This document shows positions 44,425 through 53,279 of a stretch of 64,000 bases of DNA, piece after piece. Made by a program: the position numbers and the translations under genes. The notes under the pieces are model-generated. The model was given only the letters and a program-made list of their open reading frames with translations. It had not been told where the DNA came from and ran no database searches. The DNA is from Negativicutes bacterium (GTDB lineage Bacteria > Bacillota > Negativicutes > Veillonellales > Veillonellaceae). How positions within the stretch are numbered: position 1 is the stretch's first letter; every line of letters starts with the position of its first letter. The stretch is taken from contig SAAC01000001.1 of the NCBI GenBank assembly GCA_009929605.1, positions 27,304 to 91,303 on the forward strand, in the 5' to 3' direction.

Positions 44425-45434
44425 ACGTTTCCTACTCCTATAGTTTGTTTAACAAAATTAGATTCTTGTAATTCTTCTTGTTCTATGTAAGGGGCCATTT
44501 CCTCTTGTGTGTAAAATGTAATAGGCCACGCTAATGTCTGCATCGCTGTGAGCAAACCTTGTTCGTCCGCCTTGACGATAACAGATGCGGCGCTTTGACA
44601 GCTCTTTGGAGAAAGCTGCTGGTCCGCCAATGATTGGGTCACTGCATGTAAAATGAGTTCCTCTGGTGCATCACGGCGACAACCAATGCCTACCGTATAC
44701 GTTTGGGGACGTAATACCAATGTATTGGCCCCTACGGGCACTACCTTGTCGGTAATAAGAACACAGGGTGCATCATCCAATAAGAATGACACACGGTTCG
44801 TATCAATGTCTGTAGCATGAATATGAATAGTCACTGGATCAATGACCTCTACAGGCACCGTACCGTGAACATGTGCTAGTGCTGCTTGTTCGAACTCAGC
44901 TACACGAACGAGGGTACTATCAATATAGTATGGCACGGTTTGGCCTGCTACGATGGCTGCATTGACGTTAATTAATGCCTTGAAATCATCCACCTGGAAT
45001 TGACATTGACGCACCAATACATCAGGGGCTGGTAGACCATTTACGTCGGTAGCCGTCGTGATCACAGGATGCGCATCAACGGCAAGACCTATCATAGAGG
45101 TCCATTCATTGGCACCACCCAAATGACCTGATAGTAAACTAATTACATTATGACCCGCCTCATCCATTACAACGATGGCCGGATCCTCCGATTTATGGAC
45201 AATATAGGGCGCAATCATACGCACCACAATGCCTACGGCCATAATACAGAGTACACGATCATAGGTTTTAAATACATCGCCTATGATATCTTTCATAGAG
45301 GAAAATGTAATGTCCTCGTGTCCAGATGTTTTGCCTTCTTTTTCAAAGCAAATCGCATCGGGCGCGATAGAGTGTTTTACACGTTGACCTAAACGAGCAC
45401 CTTTCATAGTGACAGAAATAATTGCTGTCTTCAT
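44319..45434 (-). CDS. cbiG: Cobalt-precorrin-5A hydrolase
   Basis: Opens the delta-lactone and releases the C20 unit as acetaldehyde. The 371-residue protein has LGQRVKHSIAPDAI near the start, MAVGIVVRMIAPYI, VVMDEAGHNVISLLSGHLGGAN, the middle domain, and the C-terminal GIGCRRDAPEELI and VGNVCETTALLAA, as in CbiG. AAAGGAG fixes the ATG at 45434, 27 codons inside the open frame. Its last 106 bases overlap cbiH in a different frame. Confidence 0.95.
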   Translation of the reverse strand: MKTAIISVTMKGARLGQRVKHSIAPDAICFEKEGKTSGHEDITFSSMKDIIGDVFKTYDRVLCIMAVGIVVRMIAPYIVHKSEDPAIVVMDEAGHNVISLLSGHLGGANEWTSMIGLAVDAHPVITTATDVNGLPAPDVLVRQCQFQVDDFKALINVNAAIVAGQTVPYYIDSTLVRVAEFEQAALAHVHGTVPVEVIDPVTIHIHATDIDTNRVSFLLDDAPCVLITDKVVPVGANTLVLRPQTYTVGIGCRRDAPEELILHAVTQSLADQQLSPKSCQSAASVIVKADEQGLLTAMQTLAWPITFYTQEEMAPYIEQEELQESNFVKQTIGVGNVCETTALLAAKSQTLLQKKTIYPKTTVAIALVTSK

Positions 45435-45447
45435 GTGTGCTCCTTTA

Positions 45448-46209
45448 TTAGTCTTTAGCACTTCTGTACATGTGGGCAAAACCTTTATCGTACAATTTGG
45501 ATAATTCGTATTCACTATTTAATACATGGCTTACCACGATCATAGCTTGGCGCAATACGCCTTCCTCAGAGATGATGCCTGCAATAGTTTCCAAAGTGCC
45601 ACGAATAATGCGTTGGTCTGGCCAAGAAGCCTTTACTACAATCGCCACAGGTGTTGTTTTATCATAACCACCTTCGATGAGTTCTTCTACTACTTTATCA
45701 ATCATTTGTACGCTAAGGAAAATACACATTGTGGCTTCATGAGCCGCTAGCATTCTTAATTTTTCCTTTGACGGCATTGGTGTACGTCCTTCCAAACGTG
45801 TGATGATAACAGTTTGGGACACATTTGGTAATGTGTACTCTTGTTTCAATGCCGCTGCCGTTGCCAAGAAGGAGCTCACGCCTGGTACTACTTCATAAGT
45901 AATGCCCATTTTATCAAGATTATCCATTTGTTCTTGGATAGCCCCGTAGATAGCTGGGTCACCAGTATGTAAACGTACCACTTGTTTACCTGCCTCTTTG
46001 GAGGCTTTCATCACCGCAAGAACCTCATCAAGGTTCATAGTCGCACTGTTGTGGATTTCACAACCAGGTTTACAAGCCTCTAAAATTGCTGGATTTACCA
46101 AGGAACCGGCATAGATGACAACGTCGGCCTCTTGTACTAAACGATATCCTTTACGGGTGATGAGTTCTGGATCCCCAGGACCTGCCCCGATAATATATAC
46201 ATCAACCAA
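45448..46209 (-). CDS. cbiF: Cobalt-precorrin-4 C11-methyltransferase
   Basis: The 253 residues show VYIIGAGPGDPELITRKG, VIYAGSLVNPAILEACKPG, the CbiF signature VRLHTGDPAIYGAIQEQM, VVPGVSSFLATAAAL and the TRLEGRTPMP loop. The start is TTG at 46209 with GGGGAGG before it, overlapping the cbiT stop by 8 bases. Normal length for the family. Confidence 0.96.
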   Translation of the reverse strand: MVDVYIIGAGPGDPELITRKGYRLVQEADVVIYAGSLVNPAILEACKPGCEIHNSATMNLDEVLAVMKASKEAGKQVVRLHTGDPAIYGAIQEQMDNLDKMGITYEVVPGVSSFLATAAALKQEYTLPNVSQTVIITRLEGRTPMPSKEKLRMLAAHEATMCIFLSVQMIDKVVEELIEGGYDKTTPVAIVVKASWPDQRIIRGTLETIAGIISEEGVLRQAMIVVSHVLNSEYELSKLYDKGFAHMYRSAKD

Positions 46210-46798
46210 TTGTTTCCTCCCCTTGCACCTTTGTGGCGCTCACAATAAAAATAGGACTCAATGGATCTAATAAATGATAAGGTCCGGCCTTGCGATAGCG
46301 ATTGATGGCCATTTGATAGCCATGATACTCGAAAGGACGTCCTTTGAGTTCTTTCAAAATCGCACTGCCCGTCTCCATCGTTACGGCTGTCACCACGAGG
46401 CGACCACCGATTTTAAGGAGGCGCTGTGCCTCATCAATGATATTCCCTAGTTGACCGGCACTACCGCCAATAATCACCGCATCAAGTTCTGGCAAATCCT
46501 CCATCCCTTCTGGTGCCTTGGCTTTGATAACCGTCATATTGGATACATTGAACTTTTCCATATTTTGCTGAATCAATTCAATGCCTTTGTCAAATCGTTC
46601 GATAGCGTATACATGGCCTTTTGGTGCACCCAGGGCTGCCTCTATGGAAATAGAACCAGTACCAGCACCCACATCAAGGATCACGCTATCTTCGTCAACG
46701 CGTGCTTCATTCATAACAGCCATGCGAATTTCTTGCTTCGTCATAGGTACGTCGCCACGAATAAATTCCTCGTCACGAATTCCGAAAAAATGTCTCAT
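46202..46798 (-). CDS. cbiT: Cobalt-precorrin-6B C15-methyltransferase/decarboxylase subunit CbiT
   Basis: The 198-residue class I methyltransferase has FGIRDEEFIRGDVPMTKQEIR (CbiT N-terminal signature), the SAM loop ILDVGAGTGSISIEAA and IIGGSAGQLGNII. It methylates C15 and decarboxylates C12, working with the separately encoded CbiE; the two are fused as CobL in aerobic species. The start overlaps the cbiE stop by 4 bases. Confidence 0.95.
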   Translation of the reverse strand: MRHFFGIRDEEFIRGDVPMTKQEIRMAVMNEARVDEDSVILDVGAGTGSISIEAALGAPKGHVYAIERFDKGIELIQQNMEKFNVSNMTVIKAKAPEGMEDLPELDAVIIGGSAGQLGNIIDEAQRLLKIGGRLVVTAVTMETGSAILKELKGRPFEYHGYQMAINRYRKAGPYHLLDPLSPIFIVSATKVQGEETIG

Positions 46799-47421
46799 CC
46801 TAATACCACCAATACGGAATGTCCAAACCCTTCTAGGTCTTGCAGGGATTCGAGGGTGCCACGAACGATGTGTTCATCGTCGTAACTGAGTCGCTCCAAG
46901 GCTGCAGCCGTCGTTGAGGCTGGCCATCCGCTTTCACATAATATACGAGCAATATGTGCCGGATTGTACTCTGGATCCGTGAGGAATCCCATTTTCTTGC
47001 CCTCCCGATACGCCAATTGTTCTGGACTTGGTTGGCGTCCGTGAAAGCTCATTAAATCCGCATCATGCCACACTTCGCCTAATCGCGCAAACGCAAATGT
47101 CATGGAACTGATGCCAGCAATGACCTCTATAGGTTGATTAGGAAATTTCTTTTTCAAATACGGCAACAGACTATAATAACCTGTATCTCCGCTTACCATC
47201 ACCACTACGTCATGGCTTACCAGTTCCTGCTGAATTTGTTCAGCTAGTATACTAAGTTTACCCGTAATAGCATAGGTAGTTTGACCTGGAGCACGGAAGT
47301 CCTCCAATGCTCGTTCACTGCCCACAAGAACAGTGGCTTTCTTTATTGTCTCAATGCCCTTAGGCACGACATAGTCAGGATTTCCTGGACCTATGCCTAC
47401 GACATACAAGGTATGTTCCAA
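46795..47421 (-). CDS. cbiE: Cobalt-precorrin-7 C5-methyltransferase
   Basis: The 208-residue protein carries YVVGIGPGNPDYVVPKGIE, VMVSGDTGYYSLLPYL, VIAGISSMTFAFARLG and MSFHGRQPSPEQL, the CbiE pattern. It overlaps cbiD by 25 bases at its start and cbiT by 4 at its end. Confidence 0.95.
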   Translation of the reverse strand: MEHTLYVVGIGPGNPDYVVPKGIETIKKATVLVGSERALEDFRAPGQTTYAITGKLSILAEQIQQELVSHDVVVMVSGDTGYYSLLPYLKKKFPNQPIEVIAGISSMTFAFARLGEVWHDADLMSFHGRQPSPEQLAYREGKKMGFLTDPEYNPAHIARILCESGWPASTTAAALERLSYDDEHIVRGTLESLQDLEGFGHSVLVVLG

Positions 47422-48515
47422 TGTTCAATAGCTCCTATCTCTTGGGCCCGTTGATCGACTCCTAAAATACGGCCGTCTAATGTAGTTATAATAATGCCTA
47501 CTTGTGCTTCCCCCGCAATGTAGCGCTCGCTCCGTAATGATGCGCGATCTACAATACGTTGGTATACACCATTTAGACCTTCTCGTTCTAAAATAGGGAA
47601 TGTGGATTCCGTGGTTTGGCAATTAAATAACTCCTCGCATACTGCCTGACTCGCCCCTTCAAGGGCTGCATAGGCTACAATGGTTTCCATACGACCATCA
47701 CTCATGCGATTATGCGTGTGAAAGCTGCCATTAGCGAGTTTAATCAATTTGCCGATATGACCAATGATCAAAATCCGTTTAAAACCGATATGAGCCGCTT
47801 GCTCTAGCATGAAACCAATAAAATTACTGGTCTCTGCCATTTGATTCTTGCTGATGCCCAATACACGTTCTGCCAAATCTTGGCCGATACGTCCTGGTAC
47901 AAGGATAGCTGTTTCACAGCCATTCGCCTTCATCACCTTTAATTGGGGAATCAAGGAATTCTTAAAGCCTTCCTCACTCATAGGTTTCACAATCCCCGTC
48001 GTACCGATGATAGAAATACCACCTTCAATACCAAGGGTATGATTTAATGTTTTCTTCGCCAGCACGAGACCATTCGGTACACTCACTGTTACGGTCACGC
48101 CTTGACCACGAGTACAGAACTCATTAAAGACGATTTTCATCATTGCCCGTGGGCCCGGATTGATGGCTGGTTCCCCTGGAGGCATAGCAAGACCTGGTTT
48201 AGTGACAGTGCCCACACCAAATCCGGCTTTGAACATCAGTTCACCAGTCGTATCAAGTGATACTGTCGTCTCTACATCATTACCATGGGTCACGTCAGGA
48301 TCATCACCACCATCTTTCATCACCGTTACCTTTGCCTCTGTATCAGATATGACCTCTACAGACTTAATAGGTACCTCGATATGTTGGCCTTGTGGGTTTT
48401 CGATATATACGGAGTCTACTGTAGTATGATCTAGCAAAGCCAATAGGCCTGCCTTCATACCTGCCGTAGCACATGAACCTGTGGTATAACCACCTTTCAT
48501 GTCTTCTACTCTCAT
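47397..48515 (-). CDS. cbiD: Cobalt-precorrin-5B C1-methyltransferase
   Basis: First gene of the late corrin cluster. The 372-residue protein has the CbiD signature GYTTGSCATAGMKAGLLAL near 9-27, KDGGDDPDVTHG, PGEPAINPGPRAMM, SIIGTTGIVKPMSEE and HIGKLIKLANG. CbiD is unlike the other methyltransferases and marks the anaerobic (cobalt-early) route. GGAGG is 4 bases before the ATG. The run cbiD-E-T-F-G-H-J-C has no real gaps, so it is one operon. Confidence 0.97.
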   Translation of the reverse strand: MRVEDMKGGYTTGSCATAGMKAGLLALLDHTTVDSVYIENPQGQHIEVPIKSVEVISDTEAKVTVMKDGGDDPDVTHGNDVETTVSLDTTGELMFKAGFGVGTVTKPGLAMPPGEPAINPGPRAMMKIVFNEFCTRGQGVTVTVSVPNGLVLAKKTLNHTLGIEGGISIIGTTGIVKPMSEEGFKNSLIPQLKVMKANGCETAILVPGRIGQDLAERVLGISKNQMAETSNFIGFMLEQAAHIGFKRILIIGHIGKLIKLANGSFHTHNRMSDGRMETIVAYAALEGASQAVCEELFNCQTTESTFPILEREGLNGVYQRIVDRASLRSERYIAGEAQVGIIITTLDGRILGVDQRAQEIGAIEHWNIPCMS

Positions 48516-48629
48516 GCGTCCTCCTATGTATTAGTTATATCCGCATCATATATGACCGTATTAAAGTATCCCTTAGGGTATCTACATATGTGGGCATATC
48601 TTGCGGCTACGAACTACTACTGTTAGAAA

Positions 48630-49124
48630 TTAGGAACGGAAATTAACGAATTGCAATTCTACTGGTACATCCAATTGTTTTAACATTTGAATCACTTGTT
48701 GCAAATCGTCTTTATCTTTACCAGATACACGAACTTGATCTTCTTGGATACTTGCTTGTACTTTCAACTTCATATTTTTAATTGCTTTTACTACTTCTTT
48801 AGCATTTTCTTTGGTAATGCCTTTTTTGATAGTAATGATTTGACGAACTGTAGCACCTGCAGCAGGCTCTACTTTACCGTACTCAAGGTTTTTAATCGCT
48901 ACGTCGCGTTTTACCATTTTACCTTTTAATACATCGATGATAGCATTCAATTTATAGTCATCATCAGCAAGGATTTTAATGGTATCTCCTTCTAAAGAGA
49001 TTTCTGCTTTACTACCACGGAAATCGTAACGTGTGCCGATTTCTTTTTTTGCTTGGTTTACCGCGTTGTCTACTTCTTGCATATTAACTTCAGATACAAC
49101 GTCAAAAGAACAATCTTTAGCCAT
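48630..49124 (-). CDS. YajQ family nucleotide-binding protein (UPF0234)
   Basis: A 164-residue protein of two tandem ferredoxin-like domains, starting [20 protein letters not shown], with [30 protein letters not shown] and the end [10 protein letters not shown], all diagnostic for YajQ. Some family members bind nucleotides such as c-di-GMP; the role here is unknown. AGGAGG site. It is a single gene upstream of the corrin cluster. Confidence 0.94.
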   Translation of the reverse strand: MAKDCSFDVVSEVNMQEVDNAVNQAKKEIGTRYDFRGSKAEISLEGDTIKILADDDYKLNAIIDVLKGKMVKRDVAIKNLEYGKVEPAAGATVRQIITIKKGITKENAKEVVKAIKNMKLKVQASIQEDQVRVSGKDKDDLQQVIQMLKQLDVPVELQFVNFRS

Positions 49125-49375
49125 TTTATACCTCCTACTACTAGTCTCTGTTGGGCATTAGAGCTAGTGAACGTAATCATCATCCACGTATTCGCACTAT
49201 TTGATACTATGCAGGGGAAAACCATTACAGTTTTACTACGTATTGGCATATATACGCAATATTACTCCCTAGTGAAAGTTATCATTTACTTTCACTATAG
49301 CTAGACATACTAATAGCAGAATACACTATCTATAATTATACTGTACTATGCATGAGTACTGCAATGAATTGGACG

Positions 49376-49424
49376 TAAAAAAGCCCTCCAAGATTAGATT
49401 TTTATCATTTCTAACCTTAGAGGA
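49376..49424 (-). terminator. Terminator after the WG-repeat gene
   Basis: Minus-strand stem CCTCTAAGGTTAGA / TCTAATCTTGGAGG with an 11-base loop, followed by GC and six T's. The rest of 49125-49491 is AT-rich with no recognised feature. Confidence 0.8.
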
Positions 49425-49491
49425 CCCTCAAATTGATAAAATGATTTAGTTTATGAGAATATGATTATAATGACTAGTACGTTTATGCTAA

Positions 49492-51066
49492 TTACAATGT
49501 TTCGATATTATCATACATAGGTTGTACCACCCAGTTACCATTCATGTCTACAACGCCCCATTTACCATTAACCTTAACCGCACTATGTCCATTCGTGAAT
49601 GTTTTCACGTCACTAAATACATTTGCGTCATCAGTAAAGAGGATATTACCGTCCATATCAATAATACGGTATTTACTATGGCCTTTATGTACCCATGTAT
49701 ACACATCAGTACCAAAGCCATCAATCATATCATCTTTAACGGTAGTGAATACAGCCTCACCAGTTTCCATATCTACAAGGTATTTCGTATTCTCTAATGT
49801 TGCCACCATACGTTTTGTTCCGGCAAATGTAATATCATCATATACGAATGGCACCACTTGTTGACCATTATCAATACTAAAGATACCTGTTTTATCAAGA
49901 TCTTTATTTTTTACCACAAGTAAACCATTATATTGATCAATTTCACCTGTTTCATAATTGTTAGGTTGAATAATGTATTGACCATCACGATTCATAAAAC
50001 CAGTTTTACCCTGATTTTTGACGATAGTACCAAAACGTGTCATAGGCCATACCGCATCATTCTTACTGTCGATAACAATATCACCACTGGTATTCATATA
50101 ACCACGTTTTACACCATCATAGGTAAATCCACCTACACCATAACCATTATAACCCCATCCATGCCCACTAAATGTACCGCCACCTATAAATCCTAATAGG
50201 CTACCAAAATTAAAACCACTTACCTTACGACGATATTCAGCTAACCCATTATCATCAAAAGGACTCACATCTTTGGATGGTGGTGTAAACACCTCTTGAC
50301 CATTACCATCAATAGCCACTATCTTGCCTTCTTTATTTTTAACGAAAGCTCGGTCACTGCTAAAATAGGTAATTATATCCTTAAATTGAGGTTCAATAAC
50401 TACTTCTCCAGCTTTATTCTTGAAGCCGTATTTCTTATTCGTATCTTGAAAATATTCATACTCATCACTAGGATATGTAGTTTGATACTGTGCCAATTCA
50501 GCCTTCACCTTAGCCAATTCAGCGTTTTCCATTTTGATACGCTCAATATCCTCTGCCGTTGAAATTTCTTTACCATTTTTATCCATATACTTAGTGGCTT
50601 TACCATCTTTATATTTGAAATTTCCATACAGGCCTGTTTCCAAATCTTTATACTGTGCAGGTATTAAAACTTCTCCATTAATGCCTAAGACTCCGTATTT
50701 TCCATTATCTCGAAAAATCCCTAGTACTCCTTCCTTTGCATAAGTACTATTAGTAATGGTTACCACTTGATCCGCTAATTTTAATTCTGGCGCATTTCTA
50801 TAAGGATTAATAATAGAGCCAATTTCTAAACCAATATATGAGCCAGAATGATGATAGTGACTGCGCTCACTATAAGTATATCCACCTACAGATGTAGATA
50901 CTGTGCTTTGTGACCGCTGGATACGTTCTTGCACAACCTCTAATCGTTTATCATTCTGTGCATTACCAGCTGCATCTACAGTAGGCATAACTACCATAGT
51001 AAAAGCCCCTAATACTGCCGCTAATAATACTCGTTGTTTACAACTTCTCTTAAAAATTAAATTCAT
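49492..51066 (-). CDS. Secreted WG (KWG) repeat protein
   Basis: A 524-residue exported protein. A signal peptide (about 1-32, basic start, hydrophobic LLAAVLGAFTMVVMPTV, cleavage after DAA) precedes a region with His/Ser/Gly and then at least six beta-rich WG-type repeats, such as GKYGVLGINGEVLIPAQYKD, KKYGFKNKAGEVVIEPQFKD, KTGFMNRDGQYIIQPNNYE and the last one GKWGVVDMNGNWVVQPMYDN. A coiled-coil segment lies near 180-196. A Gly/Tyr/Phe-rich insert (about 283-320) interrupts the repeats. Probably a surface or periplasmic binding protein; ligand unknown. Just upstream lies the tail of a second such gene. Confidence 0.85.
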   Translation of the reverse strand: MNLIFKRSCKQRVLLAAVLGAFTMVVMPTVDAAGNAQNDKRLEVVQERIQRSQSTVSTSVGGYTYSERSHYHHSGSYIGLEIGSIINPYRNAPELKLADQVVTITNSTYAKEGVLGIFRDNGKYGVLGINGEVLIPAQYKDLETGLYGNFKYKDGKATKYMDKNGKEISTAEDIERIKMENAELAKVKAELAQYQTTYPSDEYEYFQDTNKKYGFKNKAGEVVIEPQFKDIITYFSSDRAFVKNKEGKIVAIDGNGQEVFTPPSKDVSPFDDNGLAEYRRKVSGFNFGSLLGFIGGGTFSGHGWGYNGYGVGGFTYDGVKRGYMNTSGDIVIDSKNDAVWPMTRFGTIVKNQGKTGFMNRDGQYIIQPNNYETGEIDQYNGLLVVKNKDLDKTGIFSIDNGQQVVPFVYDDITFAGTKRMVATLENTKYLVDMETGEAVFTTVKDDMIDGFGTDVYTWVHKGHSKYRIIDMDGNILFTDDANVFSDVKTFTNGHSAVKVNGKWGVVDMNGNWVVQPMYDNIETL

Positions 51067-51128
51067 TATAATAGTACCTTCAACGGCATCACACAGTCCG
51101 TCACCTTTCTTTCACACACAAAAAAGAA

Positions 51129-51256
51129 TTATAAAATAACAATGTCTTCGTATGTTGGCTCTACATACCATTTACCATCTTTATCCATAATACCCCATTT
51201 CCCATTAGATTTTACAGGGCTATAGCCATGGTTAAAATATGTTGTTTTTTCAATGT
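51129..51256 (-). pseudogene. Remnant: C-terminal end of a second WG-repeat gene
   Basis: The minus strand encodes NHGYSPVKSNGKWGIMDKDG followed by KWYVEPTYEDIVIL and a TAA at 51129. This parallels the end of the neighbouring intact protein (NGHSAVKVNGKWGVVDMNGN and WVVQPMYDNIETL). Upstream the frame runs into a 28-bp tandem repeat and a stop at 51200-51202 (the codon TAG in this frame), and no start or signal peptide exists. It is therefore the truncated tail of a duplicated gene. Confidence 0.8.
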
Positions 51257-51286
51257 TAGTTAAAATATGTTGTTTTTTCAATGTTA
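51231..51286. repeat. Perfect tandem duplication of 28 bp
   Basis: Two head-to-tail copies (51231-51258 and 51259-51286) starting GTTAAAATATGTTG. It sits at the 5' end of the WG-repeat remnant, where similarity to the intact gene is lost. Apart from this and the remnant, 51067-51417 shows nothing else. Confidence 0.9.
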
Positions 51287-51417
51287 TTTTCTGTAGCAAC
51301 TACTGTTATATAAATTTCACATAGAGAAAACAATTTTAACAGAAATACTATGAATAGTGTTACAATATATATACTTTTGATGTAAGCAAACTAAATTAAG
51401 AAAGATTTCTATTTCCT

Positions 51418-52344
51418 ATGATAAATCATTTACAATCTATTATCTCTATCAAGATTCCCCCACATACCCCTACACAATCCATCAATCATACCATCAAGAA
51501 GGCAAATATATCGCAACGCTCACGACGCAAATTGCGCAATGATGGTGTATTTCTATTAAATGGTAAGGCTTGTACCTGGGATACTCTAGTTCACTGTGGT
51601 GACACACTCCAGGTATTCCTCCCTACCGAATCATCTATTACATCCTGGGCACACACACTTGATATCATCTACGAGGATGAACATCTATTAATCATTAACA
51701 AACCATCCGGCCTATTAATGCATCCTACCTCAACAGTTCGAGACAAAACCTTAGCCAATGCTGTTATGCATTATTATGAAAGCACAAAACAATCTTATGA
51801 CTTTCACCCAGTCCATAGACTAGACAAAGATACATCCGGTATAGTAGTCCTCGCAAAAACTGCCAGAGTGCAGCATTTATTTACGAAACAACACATTACA
51901 TTCCATAAAGTCTATGATGCCATTGTGGAAGGTCATATGCCCCTTGCACAACTCGCCATTCATTGGCCTATTGCCCGCAAGGAAAGAAGTATTATTGAGC
52001 GTTGTGTCCACAAAAATGGCAAAGCAGCCCATACAGATGTAACGGTAATAAAAACAGGAGCTATGGCGAAACCACTTTGTAATGATACTATATCATCTGG
52101 TGCTCAACCTTATACGCATATCCGTTGCATCCTCCATACGGGCCGTACCCACCAAATTCGTGTACACCTCTCCCATTTAGGATATCCATTACTAGGCGAT
52201 GATATATATGGTGGACATCTAAATGTAATACAACGCCAAGCATTGCATGCCTCTGAGTTATGGTTTGCTCATCCTGTAACTGGAGAGGAACTACATCTAC
52301 ATGCTGAGCTACCTAATGATCTAAAAAACATACTTGTACTATAA
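51418..52344 (+). CDS. RluA-family pseudouridine synthase
   Basis: Converts uridine to pseudouridine in rRNA or tRNA. The 308-residue protein has an N-terminal S4-like segment (ISQRSRRKLRNDGVFLLNG), IINKPSGLLMHP, the catalytic motif HPVHRLDKDTSGIVVLAK near 130-147, and HTGRTHQIRVHLSHLGYPLLGD. The target site cannot be told from sequence. The ribosome site is weak. It stands alone with a terminator. Confidence 0.92.
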   Translation: MINHLQSIISIKIPPHTPTQSINHTIKKANISQRSRRKLRNDGVFLLNGKACTWDTLVHCGDTLQVFLPTESSITSWAHTLDIIYEDEHLLIINKPSGLLMHPTSTVRDKTLANAVMHYYESTKQSYDFHPVHRLDKDTSGIVVLAKTARVQHLFTKQHITFHKVYDAIVEGHMPLAQLAIHWPIARKERSIIERCVHKNGKAAHTDVTVIKTGAMAKPLCNDTISSGAQPYTHIRCILHTGRTHQIRVHLSHLGYPLLGDDIYGGHLNVIQRQALHASELWFAHPVTGEELHLHAELPNDLKNILVL

Positions 52345-52371
52345 ATATAATTTCAAATCGTACGTATAGAA

Positions 52372-52414
52372 GAACCGGTATACAGCTAATTCACTTAGCT
52401 TCTATACCGGTTTT
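52372..52414 (+). terminator. Terminator after the pseudouridine synthase gene
   Basis: Stem AACCGGTATA / TATACCGGTT extended by AGCTAA / TTAGCT, loop TTCAC region, then TTTT. Symmetry may serve the convergent fic gene too. Confidence 0.8.
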
Positions 52415-52480
52415 ATATATTCTCTACCCGAGAATATTCCTATTCAATTATGCAAATAACTTTTTTCGCCTGTATTGGCC

Positions 52481-53092
52481 TTATGACTCTAACTGCTCCG
52501 CTTGATACAAATCATATCCCTCATAAGCATAACTAGCATCAATGCCCTTCATATAAATAAGGCGATCATCAATTTTATCCGTTAATGCAGCCTGCAATGC
52601 TACACGAATTTCTAAATCATTGATTGGACTTCTTTCCATAGCAGACAAATAATCCTGCTTATGTACACGTTGCCAATCGATGACTTGCCCTAGGGATGCT
52701 TTCAACATGCAGTCCAGCCAAATACGCATGGCACGGCCATTCCCCTCACGAAATGGATGGGCCACATTCATCTCTACATATTTTGCCAAAATCTCTTCAA
52801 ATGTAGTGTATGGTAGATTATCAATTTCTTGCAATGCTTGTTCTAAATAGAGAACCGGTGCAAAGCGAAATTGACCTTTCGCAATGTTCACAGTACGCAT
52901 TTGACCAGCAAAATCATAAATATCTTGGAATAGATACTGATCTATTTCACAGAGCCCTTTGAAAGTCCCCACTTCAATGGTATTCAATAAACCTTTAGAG
53001 AACAATTCTAGGGCTCTAATTTTTGTTAATTTTTCCTCTGAATTAGCGAGTTCAGTAGAACTCGTAATATTAAATTTATTTTGTAATACCAT
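52481..53092 (-). CDS. Fic domain protein
   Basis: Fic enzymes usually transfer AMP from ATP to a protein hydroxyl. The 203-residue protein has the full catalytic motif HPFREGNGR (about 112-120), with the nucleophile-activating His, metal-binding Glu and phosphate-binding Gly/Asn/Arg, plus the flap-like GQFRFAPVLYLEQAL ahead of it. AGAAGGAG places the ATG at 53092. No antitoxin-like gene is adjacent and no clear inhibitory [S/T]xxxE[G/N] helix was seen. The target is unknown; either a housekeeping AMP transferase or a solitary toxin is possible. Confidence 0.88.
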   Translation of the reverse strand: MVLQNKFNITSSTELANSEEKLTKIRALELFSKGLLNTIEVGTFKGLCEIDQYLFQDIYDFAGQMRTVNIAKGQFRFAPVLYLEQALQEIDNLPYTTFEEILAKYVEMNVAHPFREGNGRAMRIWLDCMLKASLGQVIDWQRVHKQDYLSAMERSPINDLEIRVALQAALTDKIDDRLIYMKGIDASYAYEGYDLYQAEQLES

Positions 53093-53203
53093 TCTACTAA
53101 ACTCCTTCTCTATGACAGTAAAATTATTATATATCAATTATACAGAATTCGATAAAAACTTTCATCAAAAACATAAAAAAATATAGCTATTAACCTTGAT
53201 TCT

Positions 53204-53212
53204 TGCTATACT
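53204..53212 (+). promoter_or_regulatory. Candidate extended -10 promoter of the aldolase gene
   Basis: TGCTATACT, an extended -10 element without a good -35 box, about 68 bases before the aldolase start. Confidence 0.4.
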
Positions 53213-53279
53213 AGTCTTGATTGTAAATGTTAAATCATTTAACGGAATAATTAGGCCCACAAGGCTCAAGGAGGACAAC

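Noticed and set aside
46451..46885. Plus-strand open frame of 144 codons opposite cbiT
   Set aside because: It is the complement of conserved cbiT/cbiE coding sequence and shows no recognisable family or ribosome site.
49492..51066. Mobile element or phage origin for the WG-repeat locus
   Set aside because: There is no transposase, integrase or target-site duplication; tandem duplication and deletion explain the remnant.
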